Source: Mesostigma viride
Lineage: Eukaryota > Streptophyta > Mesostigmatophyceae > Mesostigmatales > Mesostigmataceae
Reading direction: 5' to 3'
Length of the DNA stretch: 32,500 nucleotides
Assembly (NCBI GenBank): GCA_009746045.1
Contig: RPFO01000429.1
Coordinates: 1 to 32,500, forward strand
A program made the position numbers and the translations under genes. The notes below the pieces were generated by a model, which worked only from the letters and a program-made list of their open reading frames with translations, did not search any database and had not been told where the DNA came from. Position 1 is the stretch's first letter. Each line of letters begins with the position of its first letter. Positions 9,595-19,161 of this stretch are shown in pieces.

Positions 9595-11322
9595 ACTCCA
9601 TGTGTGTAGGCCAGCCATGATGACCCAAAGGGAGCCTGAATCCTCATCATTAAATACATACATGCCATCCATGTACGTAGACAGGCCATGATGACACCAT
9701 GGGAGCCTGAATCCTCATCATTTACTATTCCTTGACATCCATGTACGTAGACGGGCCATGATGACACCATGGGAGCCTGAATCCTCATCATTTTTTTTCT
9801 TTGACATCCATGTACATATGTACGTAGGCCAGCCATGATGACACCAATGGGAGCCTGAATCCTCATCATAAATTACATACATGCCATCCATGTACGTAGA
9901 CGGGCCATGATGACACCAATGGAGCCTGAATCCTCTTCATTAATTACATAAATGCCAACCATGTAGGTAGACAAGCCATGATGACACCATGGGAGCCTGA
10001 ATCCTCATCATTAAATACATAAATGCCATCCATGTACGTAGACGGGCCATGATGACACCATGGGAGCCTGAATCCTCATCATTAATTACATAAATGCCAT
10101 CCATGTACGTACACGGGCAATGATGACACCATGGGAGCCTGAATCCTCATCATTTACTATTCCTTGACATCCATGTACGTAGGCCAGCCATGATGACACC
10201 AATGGAGCCTGAATCCTCATCATTTTTTTTATGAGAGGATTCAGGTTACATAAATGCCAACCATGTAGGTAGACAAGCCATGATGACACCATGGGAGCCT
10301 GAATCCTCATCATTTTTTTTATGAGAGGATTCAGGTTACATAAATGCCAACCATGTAGGTAGACAAGCCATGATGACACCATGGGAGCCTGAATCCTCAT
10401 CATTAAATACATAAATGCCATCCATGTACGTAGACGGGCCATGATGACACCCTGGGAGCCTAAATCCTCATCATTAATTACAAAATCGCCATCCATGTAC
10501 GTAGACGGGCCATGATGACACCATGGGAGCCTGAATCCTCATCATTTACTATTCCTTGACATCCATGTACGTACACGGGCCATGATGACACCATGGGAGC
10601 CTGAATCCTCATCATTTTTTTTTCTTTGACATCCATGTACATACGTAGGCCAGCCATGATGACACCAATGGAGCCTGAATCCTCATCATTAATTACATAC
10701 ATGCCATCCATGTACGTAGACGGGCCATGATGACACCAATGGAGCCTGAATCCTCATCATTAATTACATAAATGCCAACCATGTACATACACGGGCAATG
10801 ATGACACCATGGGAGCCTGAATCCTCATCATTAATTACATAAATGCCAACCATGAACGTAGACGGGCCATGGTGACCCCATGGGAGCCTGAATCCTCATC
10901 ATTAATTACATAAATGCCATCCATGTACGTAGGCCAGCCATGATGACACTATGGGAGCCTGAATCCTCATCATTAATTTCATACATGCCAACAACACGTA
11001 TACAAGCCATGATGACACCAATGGAGCCTGAATCCTCATCATTAATTACATAAATGCCATTCATGTACGTACACGGGCAATGATGACACCATGGGAGCCT
11101 GAATCCTCATCATTAATTACATAAATGCCAACCATGAACGTAGACGGGCCATGGTGACCCCATGGGAGCCTGAATCCTCATCATTAATTACATAAATGCC
11201 ATCCATGTACGTAGGCCAGCCATGATGACACTATGGGAGCCTGAATCCTCATCATTAATTTCATACATGCCAACAACACGTATACAAGCCATGATGACAC
11301 CATGGGAGCCTGAATCCTCATC
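9595..11322 (+). repeat. Modular 72-bp satellite, left segment
   Basis: Each unit has a constant core, CATGATGACACCATGGGAGC followed by CTGAATCCTCATCAT. A linker follows, drawn from a small set, then ATCCATGTACGTA and a short variable box before the next core. The segment ends at TCATC (11318-11322), exactly at the copia insertion. From about 10240 to 11322 it matches 22099-23181 at a constant offset of 11859. Confidence 0.95.
11318..11322. other. Target site duplication, left copy (TCATC)
   Basis: TCATC precedes the left LTR and is repeated at 19805-19809 right after the right LTR. Joining the flanks through one TCATC restores the satellite CCTCATCATTAATT. Confidence 0.8.
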
Positions 11323-11967
11323 AGTTAGAAAGAGCTCTCAACGTATGTGAGCTCTTGATCTTTCACAGCGCGTCTTAGCCAATGTTGCAAGGCAGCAACC
11401 TTAAAATCTGTTCACCAGGCCACGACCACAATGGGCACTTCCACGACCAAGGTGGCACCCACGGTTCGTGCTTTCCGAGATAGCTGGTCATCCCCCATGA
11501 CCAAGCTATATCCTTGCGTTGTTCCTCGTTCCCATCGGCGTGACGAGGCACGTGCAGGCGTGCAAGCAAATCCTCAACGTCCACTGGCATCAGTGCAGAG
11601 CCAGGACGAACTGGATTTGCCTAGACTCTGCAACCTAGGAAGTACAGGACCTGTCACAAGCCTGCAAGGCCTAGTATCCTTGCAGCCCTGTGCCAGCTCC
11701 AGTACCCTACTAGTCACAGGCTGCTGCTCCTCCTGGTCTACGTGGACCACAGTCACGTGATAGACAGGCTAAGCCTGTGCAGGCACGGCCTGCCACGTGT
11801 CCTGTCCACTACACCAGAGGACTGCACCCTAGTCGGCCACGGACGGCTAGGACTTCGGGACTTGATATCTTTCTCGTCCCTTGTCTGTTTCAGGCGGTCA
11901 GCACGGCGTTGGAAAGGTCTTTCCAAACTGCATCCACTTAGCATATTGGTTGCCCAAAATGCTAACT
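11323..11967 (-). repeat. 3' LTR of the copia element (645 bp)
   Basis: Its termini on the plus strand are AGTTAG...CTAACT, an inverted pair instead of the common TG...CA. It differs from the other LTR by one substitution (near 11339) and two single-base indels (near 11402 and 11882). Preceded on the minus strand by a polypurine tract. Confidence 0.92.
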
Positions 11968-11971
11968 CCAA

Positions 11972-11985
11972 CCCTTTCTTCTTTT
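11972..11985 (-). promoter_or_regulatory. Polypurine tract (plus-strand primer)
   Basis: Minus-strand AAAAGAAGAAAGGG lies four bases upstream of the 3' LTR. This is the position and composition expected of the polypurine tract that primes plus-strand synthesis, and it confirms the minus orientation of the element. Confidence 0.75.
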
Positions 11986-12975
11986 GGAGCTGGACCAGCT
12001 TGAAACAAGCCTAACCTTGCTTGTGCCACTCAGCCACAGACCGCTTGGTCCCTTGGGGTTGATCAGACCTGATAGGGCCCAGGGTCCTGCCTCCTTTTGG
12101 GTAACAACATATACGCCCTTGGACCAGGCTAGGTGTACTGGCCAGTGAATCAGAGGTCACCCCAGGTTATCCCCTGACCCCTTGGTCAGCTCCCAACCTT
12201 TCCTTGGGAACTTGGTGTTAGATTAAAGTCAAGGCACATTACCTAGTCCAATGGCTGGGATTAAAGGATGCCAAGAACGTATTATTGTGAGTTCCTGATC
12301 TTTCACAGTTATCACAGGCGCCCGTTCTTATGGCGCCCGCCTTGGCCAGCCTTTCCCTTTTATGCTCAAAGAGACTCAGGTAGCACCTACAAATACTGCC
12401 TTATTGGGGAGCCCATGTCTTCACTGGGTGTTAAGCCCAGGAATCACTCATGCCAGGCTGTGGCTCTGCTGGGGAATTGAACCCCACCCCAACCTCCAGG
12501 TTTATAGATGACCTGGAACTTTACACAAGAGAAACATTACAACCATGAGAACAACATGAGAATGACATGACATGTTATGTTTTATTCAAGCAATATATAA
12601 CCCAGAATGTGGCTCCCTGGCAACCATGTTCCACATGGTCACACAACCAGGTTCTTTATTAGCAACAGGTTGGAAACAAGCACTAGAAAACATATATACA
12701 GCAACCTGTAAGAACCAGCATTCGGGTTGCCCTTGCATGGCCTAACTGTTTGAGGCCAAAGGCGTCGACTTAAGTCCTGGCGACTCTTCTGAACCCCATG
12801 GGGAGGGCCAGGCATGATTCTCAGCTGGTAGGAGTGACATTCCACACCAACTCCTGTCCAGGAGGGTGTACCTAACCCTGAAGGACCGGCTGTCAACCAG
12901 TAAGCACCAGTCACCACTTGGTACTTTGGTCAAGCAGCCCACTGGGGACACCCAAGCTGAAGCAAGGCCTGGTCT
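11986..12975 (-). other. 3' non-coding region of the copia element
   Basis: About 1 kb lies between the RT-RNase H stop and the polypurine tract. It carries no recognisable domain. A segment near 12276-12309 (GAACGTATT, then TCCTGATCTTTCACAG) resembles the LTR sequence at 11340-11367, so part of the region may derive from LTR sequence. Confidence 0.5.
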
Positions 12976-14478
12976 CTATGGCCGCCCGTGTAAGGGGTCC
13001 ATGAGCCCACGGAGCAGGGGGTACTGCCTCTCCGCCTTCTCCTCCAGCTTGGTGAGGGCATCTGCAGGGTTGTCCACACCAGGCACATGTTCAATGTGAG
13101 CTAGGTAGGACATCTCCTTGAGCAACAAGTAGTCAAGGTCCCTGCTCCTGGCCAGCTGCCTGTGCACAAATTGCACCATGCCCATGCTATCAGTCCTCAC
13201 CAGTGTGTGCAGCTGCAACCTACAGGAAGCCACTTGACATAGCTGGTAGAAGAGCTCCCTCAAGTAAAGAGCAGTATGCAGCCCTTCACAGATTGCCCTG
13301 CACTCAGCAATATCACTGCTGGGTGTAACCCTGTTCTGCAACCGACTGTACCAGGTAACAAGTGAGGTGTGATCTTGCTCCAGGGTAACTAATGCTGCTG
13401 CCCTGCCCCTGACCTCTGTGACCTTCCTATTATCCATAGAACTGTCCACATAGAGAACCATGTCAAGGGGCTTGTACAAATCCACAGGACCCAGTATGAG
13501 AGGGGGAGACATCATGACAGCCTGCACCACACTCTCAGCACCCACCTCAACCAGCTGGGAATCAGTAAGTCGACTCAAAACCAGCAAGTCAGGGGCACAT
13601 ATACTTGCAAGCCATGCCAGCATGCCCCTGATGGTAGCACACCTAGCCTGCGTGATGGGCTCCTGCAATGCATCTACAATCTGCTGTGGGTAGTCCTTAC
13701 CACCCTCCATCCTGATGAACCACGAGCCCTTGGCTTGGAACAACGTAGCCTGCATGCCACAGAAGACCATAGGCTCATTCTCCACCATGTGCTGTATCTT
13801 ACCCAGCTCAAACCGCTTCTGGATCTTAGCCAAGACAGCCTCAACCCAGTCTGGTGGACCTATGAGATGCAGGTCATCACCATGCAGTGAGGCAAAGACA
13901 GGAAGGCCATTGTGGGACCCTTGGAACAAACAGGGATCCACTGGAGACACAGAAAACCCACAAGTATTCTTCAAGAATTTCTCTAGGCTCTTTCTCCAGA
14001 TAATGGGACTGGACCTGAGACCTTCCAACCCTTTCAGAATTCTCAGGTACCTGGCCTTTATCTCTGCTCTCCATACAGCAGGTACAGTCACAAAGAAAGG
14101 AGGGATATCTCTCCAAGTCTGCCTAGCCTGATCTTGGTCACCCTTGAGAAAAGCCCTCTTGAAATCAATCAGCACAGAGCTATAGGGCACACCCTTAACC
14201 AGAAAAGACAGAAATATACACAGCAGAATCCTCCACGTGTCATGCAGCATCCCTGGAGTATAGAGCTCCTCATCTAACAACTGGCCAGTGCCATGATACT
14301 CGGTTACAACTGGTCTGACATGTGGCACCTGGACACCATCTACCTCCTTGAGCTTGAGGACAAACATCAATCTGAGCAGCTGGTGAACTTCTGGCAGCTC
14401 ATCCACAGGTTCTGCACAGTTGGAAACTATCCACTCATGCCCAGAAGCAACAAAGCCAAGAGTCCATGCCTTAGCCAT
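12976..14478 (-). CDS. Copia-type reverse transcriptase and RNase H
   Basis: The 500-residue frame starts at an ATG at 14478, but the RT frame is open further upstream to about 14560. RT motifs visible are VLIDFKRAF (D105), LEGLRSSPIIWRKSLEKFL, GFSVSPVDPCLF and SLHGDDLHLIG (D201, D202), which correspond to the copia DxxxAFLxG, LYGLKQSPRxW and YVDD motifs. YVDD is replaced by HGDD: the aspartate pair is kept but the tyrosine and valine are not. RNase H shows YVDSSMD (D345), SSDIAECRA (E392), RTDSMG (D430) and VDNPADALTK (D469). The enzyme would copy element RNA into DNA in cytoplasmic particles. The upstream frame break means it probably cannot be made as part of an intact polyprotein. Confidence 0.9.
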   Translation of the reverse strand: MAKAWTLGFVASGHEWIVSNCAEPVDELPEVHQLLRLMFVLKLKEVDGVQVPHVRPVVTEYHGTGQLLDEELYTPGMLHDTWRILLCIFLSFLVKGVPYSSVLIDFKRAFLKGDQDQARQTWRDIPPFFVTVPAVWRAEIKARYLRILKGLEGLRSSPIIWRKSLEKFLKNTCGFSVSPVDPCLFQGSHNGLPVFASLHGDDLHLIGPPDWVEAVLAKIQKRFELGKIQHMVENEPMVFCGMQATLFQAKGSWFIRMEGGKDYPQQIVDALQEPITQARCATIRGMLAWLASICAPDLLVLSRLTDSQLVEVGAESVVQAVMMSPPLILGPVDLYKPLDMVLYVDSSMDNRKVTEVRGRAAALVTLEQDHTSLVTWYSRLQNRVTPSSDIAECRAICEGLHTALYLRELFYQLCQVASCRLQLHTLVRTDSMGMVQFVHRQLARSRDLDYLLLKEMSYLAHIEHVPGVDNPADALTKLEEKAERQYPLLRGLMDPLHGRP

Positions 14479-14602
14479 CTTGGGGCTTGCATCATCTCGA
14501 CTAGCTGGCGCCAGGGAATAGGACTGTGAGCAGCTATCTGGTACCTGTTTACCCCTAACTGCCGTGGATCAAAGGTGGTTGGGATTATCAACAGGTCCTC
14601 AG

Positions 14603-15346
14603 CTATGGGCTCCTGACCTTGAGGACCCTCAGCTGGCTGACTCCTAACAGCCTTACCGCCACTGCAAGACCCTGGGAATAGTGATATCTTTCAAGGGGGA
14701 GGCTGCCCCTGCCTTCTAGTGCCAACTCATCAGAGGTCAAAGTAACCCCTGGCATGCACAAGAAGTTCTGACCCAGAATGGCAGGCCCCTGATAGCCCTC
14801 TACCACACAGAACGTGGTGGGCACCCCTAAGATAGGCACACTCACTTCCCCAAGGATCTTCATGGACACCTTTCCTGAGAAATCAGACACAGCAAGGCAA
14901 CTGGGATGGGACATCTGTAAGCCTACAGCATCCTCTTCCCTGATGACAGACACCTGTGAGTTGGTATCTACCTCCATTGTAGCTGCCCAGCACGACCCCC
15001 ACCCCGTGAGCTTGGATACCTTGGGATCATGTTTGCTGCGCATGAGTGCTCGGATGACGTCCGCCATGAGAGGCCCCCGGGCCTTAGGTGGCTGCCCCGT
15101 CCCCTCTGGCCTTGTGACAGTTGCTTCAGCAGCCTCCTCCTGCTCGTCATCTTCCAGCAGGGACAGACCATCATCCACCACCAGAGGATTGTTAGCTGCT
15201 GCTGCCTGGCTCTGGCCTGGCTCCTCAACCCAGCTGGGAGGGCCTGGCCCGTCTGCAGGCCAGATTGCATGTGGCCTTCTTCCTTGACATGAGCCCAGGA
15301 CAACCTGTACACGTGCCTTGGATCCTTTTCCAAAGCCACCAGGCAA
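14603..15346 (-). CDS. Retropepsin-like protease domain located after integrase
   Basis: The frame is open over 247 codons; its first codon is not an ATG and it probably continues the integrase frame after a shift. An acidic linker (NPLVVDDGLSLLEDDEQEEA) leads into MEVDTNSQVSVI (D at 14968), then VSDFSGKVSMKILGEV and AILGQNFL. This is the retropepsin layout: D-T/S-G active site, flap, and the ILG hydrophobic-glycine motif. The glycine of D-T-G is replaced by asparagine, which may impair activity. Retropepsins act as dimers to mature gag-pol. In Ty1/copia elements the protease normally lies before integrase; here it lies between integrase and RT, and I find no D-T/S-G motif in the expected place. 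Confidence 0.75.
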   Translation of the reverse strand: MPGGFGKGSKARVQVVLGSCQGRRPHAIWPADGPGPPSWVEEPGQSQAAAANNPLVVDDGLSLLEDDEQEEAAEATVTRPEGTGQPPKARGPLMADVIRALMRSKHDPKVSKLTGWGSCWAATMEVDTNSQVSVIREEDAVGLQMSHPSCLAVSDFSGKVSMKILGEVSVPILGVPTTFCVVEGYQGPAILGQNFLCMPGVTLTSDELALEGRGSLPLERYHYSQGLAVAVRLLGVSQLRVLKVRSP

Positions 15347-16497
15347 GATCTGTTAGCTTCCTCCACACGAGTGACAACCCCATCCTGCCACTTCCCCCGC
15401 TTGCCTGGAATAGATGGTTCCTTCCACATCCTGACCTTCAGCCCCACCTGAGGCCTCAGCACATTCCAGTTCTTGTCCTTACGTCTCAGCTGGGCAAATA
15501 ACCTATCTGCCTTCCTAAGACTGGCCTGCACCACGTTCTCAGGCAACAAGCTATACTGCAGGGCCAGGGGAGAGACAGCCACACCATCAAAGTAATAGTT
15601 AACCCTGTGGTTCAGCTGCTCTTCTATCCCCTTACACCAGGCTGCCCTCTCTAAGGCAGATGCCACAAGTGGCACTGACTCTGCTGCTAGCACCACTGTC
15701 TTCACTTCACGTATGGATCTCTCTACAGCCCCTTGCTGCCCATGACTCTCCCTGGGGACTACTACCAGCTTACAAGGCAGCTGGTCCTGATGCTTGAGCA
15801 AACAGTCAAACTGCAAGTCTGCCTGCACACTCTTGCACACCCCAAAGCCTGGGATCAGGGCCTTCATACCCAACAACAAGTGGTGCTCCTGCATACCAGG
15901 CAGAACGTCTATCAGCCTGTATCTGCTGAACCTGTCCACCCCCACCAATATATACAAGCCCCTGATATGCTGGATATCCATCTGGATGTCGCCACGCTCC
16001 CTAGCAGGCTCCCTAGCATGGGACTGAGGTGGGTGAACAGCATTCTCCTGGCAACCACAGTTCTCAGCAGCAGCCTGGCAAGCCTCCCACAAAGGCTCCC
16101 TACCTAGCTTCCAAGCAAACATTGCTGCCTGCCCAGAATGCCCAAACATGTGATGCAACCTATGGCCAGCCTCAGCATAGCTCAGCACTCTCTCAGTACT
16201 GACCTGGCGAGACGTCTGAACCGTGTGTGGGGACACATGATCCACTCCTGAGGTTCCAGGGCTTCCCTGCAGGCCGTCCTGACGCCCCAAGTCAGGCCCT
16301 GCACCCTGGACCGCTCCAGGCCCTTCCAGCAAGGTCCCTTGGCCCTCCAGGCCAGCACCTGCTGGAGACCCACCACCTGCATGAGGCATAGGGAATTCAG
16401 CTGCAGCATTGTTATTGCAATCCAGTGGAAGAACAACATCTTTACACCCTTGGTGCTGCACAAGGGGCACACCCCCGTCCTTATGTACATCCAGCAC
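15300..16497 (-). CDS. Copia integrase with pre-integrase zinc-binding region
   Basis: The open frame runs 16497-14968, but similarity to integrase ends near 15300. The first 100 residues are Gly/Pro-rich without similarity. RLHHMFGHSG followed by CQAAAENCGC resembles the HHCC-type pre-integrase region. The catalytic core shows DIQMDIQHI (D174), YILVGVDRFSRYR, VQADLQFD (D227) and ESHGQQGAVERSIREVK (E259), a D,D,E triad with about 31 residues between the last two. NWNVLRPQVGLKVRMW and HVYRLSWAHV look like the C-terminal domain. The enzyme would insert element DNA into the genome. The frame starts with a GTG after the gag stop, so how it would be translated is unclear. Confidence 0.85.
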
Positions 16498-16545
16498 ACC
16501 TTCCCCAAGGGGTGATTGACTATTTACAGGGGATGATGTAGCTAG

Positions 16546-17899
16546 TCACTGCTGCCCAGACTGGCCTCCTGCCCCAGCAGGCTTGGCCTTCCTGTCAGGA
16601 CACTCACGACGCCAGTGACCTTCCTTGCCACACACAAAACATGCTCCACCCTTCTTCCCAGACCCAGCCCCACCCTTGCCAGGCTTCCCCTGGCCTCCCT
16701 GAGGCTGCCCACCCTGCTTGCCCTGGTTGCCTTGAGCTTGGCCCTTGCCTTGCCCTTGGCCACCCTTACCCTGCTGACCACCAGCTTGCTGGCCCCCAAC
16801 CCCTCCTTGGGGACCTGCACCCTTGCCACCCTGAGCCCCTGCCTCTGGCGCCTGAAGCGCTTACGCTTGTTGGGCCTTGCCCCATCACGGGCTGGGTACC
16901 CGGGGACATCACCTTGGCCCTGCACAGCGGAGGTGGCATTGCTGCCATGGGACTGGATAGCCTTGCAGGCAGGATCTGGCTTCCTTATGCTGAGGATTAC
17001 AAGCTCCAGAGCACGCAAGGAGCCATCAGTCTGGTTAAGAAACATGCGGGCACCGTTCCTCCCATCCACACTCAAACCCATACGGTCCAGGAAATAGTCT
17101 GCCAAGGCCCTATCTGTGACCAGGAAGCCATACTTGGCCCCCTTGTCCTGATACGGTTGAGCCTAGCCCATTCCTCTGCCACAGGGCCCACTATCTCAAA
17201 GGTGTCATACTGATGCTTGTAGTAGTTGGTGAGGTTGAGAACCTTGTCAGAGAACTCCTCCCTCAACCCATCCAGGAACTGTGCCCAGGTTAGCTTATCC
17301 TTGACAGCAGTCCTAGCCTTCTCCCTGACACGCTCTGACGAGTCCCTGTTGCACGTGGACGAGTGAAACACTTGCACTAGGTTGACAGTGGGGTCCACGG
17401 AGAACACAACAAGCTCCATGTCCTCTAGCCACTTGTCCAAAGCTTCCTGTGCTAGTGGTGGGTTAAGAGGCTTTTGTCCATTCATAACAGTGACAGCACT
17501 CATGTGAGGTCTCGACCCTGGCAGCGCCTTCACTGGCTCCACCACAGCGGGTGTCACAACAACAGCACCACTTGGTCCAGCAGGCACAGGGGAGAGCACA
17601 TCCACATGAGGCCTCTTACCATTGCCGTCAGCAGAGGGGTCCCTCTTACGCTTCTCCACGGCAGGTTGCCCATTCGCCACCGTTATTGCATCAGATGCCC
17701 CCAGCGCCCGCGCCTTGCGCGCCTCCTCCACCGAGTCTTCGTGTCGCCTCTTGCTCCCTGGTCGCTTTCCCCCATCGCCGTCGCTGGCTGGGATCGCCTC
17801 TCCCACCAGCGCCTCCTTGCCCTTCCCAGGCTCCTGGCTCTCTCCAGCCGGTGCCCCCTCCTCGCCCTTGTCGCCGTCGCCCGGTTTGCCACGAGGCAT
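16546..17899 (-). pseudogene. Gag with CCHC zinc knuckle, frameshifted
   Basis: I chose the ATG at 17899 (MPRGKPGDGDKGEEG). The first frame is basic/acidic low complexity, then a capsid-like block (LAQEALDKWLEDMELVVFSV, LTWAQFLDGLREEF). It ends at 17072 after a shift near 17150. The second frame continues with KYGFLVTDRALADYFLDRMG to about 16860. A third frame carries a Gly/Gln-rich linker and the zinc knuckle CFVCGKEGHWRREC (16641-16600), then stops with TGA at 16548. Gag would package element RNA. Two shifts break the protein unless they are sequencing errors or recoding sites. No stop-free path to integrase is visible. Confidence 0.75.
16600..16641 (-). other. CCHC zinc knuckle of gag
   Basis: CFVCGKEGHWRREC fits C-x2-C-x4-H-x4-C exactly. 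It lies in a frame different from the two other gag frames and follows a Gly/Gln-rich linker. Confidence 0.9.
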
Positions 17900-17995
17900 T
17901 ATATACAAGTGGGGACACAACAATAAAGGCGAAGGAAAAAGGAAGAACTGACTCAAGCACTGGCGTCGCTGGGGATGCCGTGGGCACCGTCCCAG

Positions 17996-18580
17996 CTACT
18001 GACTCAGCACCTGCTTGGTTCGCTGCCTCCAGCTCTCGCTCTTGAGCAGTGGCTGCGATGGGCGTCTCTGGCCGCTCCTCGTCGCTGCCAGCGGCGTCCT
18101 CCCGTCGGCGTAGGGTCCAAACACTCTGCTAACGGGTCGCCCGTCTGCAGATTTCTCCACTGGGATCCGGGGCTCGCTCCCACTCGAGCGATCCCACTCA
18201 AGGTTCCTCACCCACCGCGTTCCACCACCCCGCTTGTCGTTGCAAGCCCCACGACCACCGTAGTCGTGTTCGGGCTCTTGCGGGACGTGCAGCTCAGCAC
18301 GACGTCGTGCAGCGTACCCTTCTGTGGTACCGTCGCCTTGATCTATCTGCTGAGATGAACGTTCGATGATCCCCTCTGGCTGATCAACGAATTGGTAATG
18401 GAAGTCTTCTGGCGTTACCTCCCGACCCGTGATGACCTCGACCACTGGATCGTGTGCGTCTGGTTCCGCCGCCCGCGGTGTGTCGAGTGTTGACCAAATC
18501 CCAAATGGTCGTGTGGTTATCACCCACCGGTCTGCGTTCCCCGTGACTCCTGCAAAAGAATGTTCACGAGGTGTTCGCAC
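17996..18580 (-). CDS. Leader ORF B of the copia element, unknown
   Basis: The 194-codon frame begins without an ATG and overlaps the end of leader ORF A by 17 bp in another frame. It reads as a charged, probably disordered protein (for example REVTPEDFHYQFVDQPEGII, then Arg-rich segments). I recognise no domain. A sequence resembling a 3' splice site, TTCTTTTGCAG, lies near its start (about 18556), so ORFs A and B may be spliced together; a frameshift is the alternative. Its stop is about 95 bp before the gag ATG. Confidence 0.4.
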   Translation of the reverse strand: MRTPREHSFAGVTGNADRWVITTRPFGIWSTLDTPRAAEPDAHDPVVEVITGREVTPEDFHYQFVDQPEGIIERSSQQIDQGDGTTEGYAARRRAELHVPQEPEHDYGGRGACNDKRGGGTRWVRNLEWDRSSGSEPRIPVEKSADGRPVSRVFGPYADGRTPLAATRSGQRRPSQPLLKSESWRQRTKQVLSQ

Positions 18581-19136
18581 GTTTGTGAAACCACCTCTGC
18601 GTCGACCAGGGGTTGTCGACTTCGCGCGCCTGCGCTTGCCTGATCACGTCCGGGACTTCAACTCCCGCGCCCAGCACAGACGTTGCCACCTGATGGTTGA
18701 ACAGTCGCGCTGCTCCCAGTCCAATGGCCACGATCTGGCCCAGTGCCTCCCGCGCCAAATCCAGCTGCGACACGGTCACGTGCCCGCCCTGGTGAGCCAC
18801 CTCCAGACCGTAAATGGTCGAGGACAGCTCGTCCCGTATTGACACAAACTTTTCGACGGCCTCTCGCGACAATTCGCCGGGAGCTGTCGAAGCCTCAATC
18901 TGCATCACAATGGGGTCGCTCGCCGCCGGCCCTGCTGCAGTTCCGCAAACTGCTACCCAACCTTTCTTCGCCAGCCCCCTTGCCAGGTACGCCGCCTGGA
19001 CGAAGGTTGATGCGGTGCTCGGATGAGCGTAGGGATGAAAAGGTCGTGATCGCTCCGGGGCTCCTACCCGAAGCTGCGGCTGCGAGCTCTGGCTTTGCGA
19101 AGGCTCAATGGCCTGTTCCCTCGGCACGTTGGACAT
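18564..19136 (-). CDS. Leader ORF A of the copia element, unknown
   Basis: I chose the ATG at 19136, only 25 nt after the 5' LTR; the frame is also open from a TTG at 19154. The 190-residue product has a Ser/Gln/Pro-rich start, then a mostly helical, alanine-rich body (YLARGLAKKGWVAVCGTAAG; EAVEKFVSIRDELSSTIYGL; LDLAREALGQIVAIGLGAAR). I recognise no family. Copia elements usually start with gag here, so this is an extra gene, a captured host sequence, or an unusual N-terminal extension of gag. Coding is inferred only from an open frame with plausible composition. Confidence 0.4.
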   Translation of the reverse strand: MSNVPREQAIEPSQSQSSQPQLRVGAPERSRPFHPYAHPSTASTFVQAAYLARGLAKKGWVAVCGTAAGPAASDPIVMQIEASTAPGELSREAVEKFVSIRDELSSTIYGLEVAHQGGHVTVSQLDLAREALGQIVAIGLGAARLFNHQVATSVLGAGVEVPDVIRQAQAREVDNPWSTQRWFHKRANTS

Positions 19137-19161
19137 GAAGAAGTAAGGAGACAATAATACG
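19137..19161 (-). other. Presumed primer-binding region
   Basis: The 25 nt just inside the 5' LTR begin CGTATTATTGTCTCC on the minus strand. They should hold the tRNA primer-binding site but do not resemble the initiator-methionine site (TGGTATCAGAGC) common in copia elements. The primer is unknown. Confidence 0.35.

Noticed and set aside
11431-12014. Plus-strand open frames within the LTRs (repeated at 19221-19822)
   Set aside because: They lie in LTR sequence, antisense to the element, and show no domain; both copies exist only because the LTR is duplicated.
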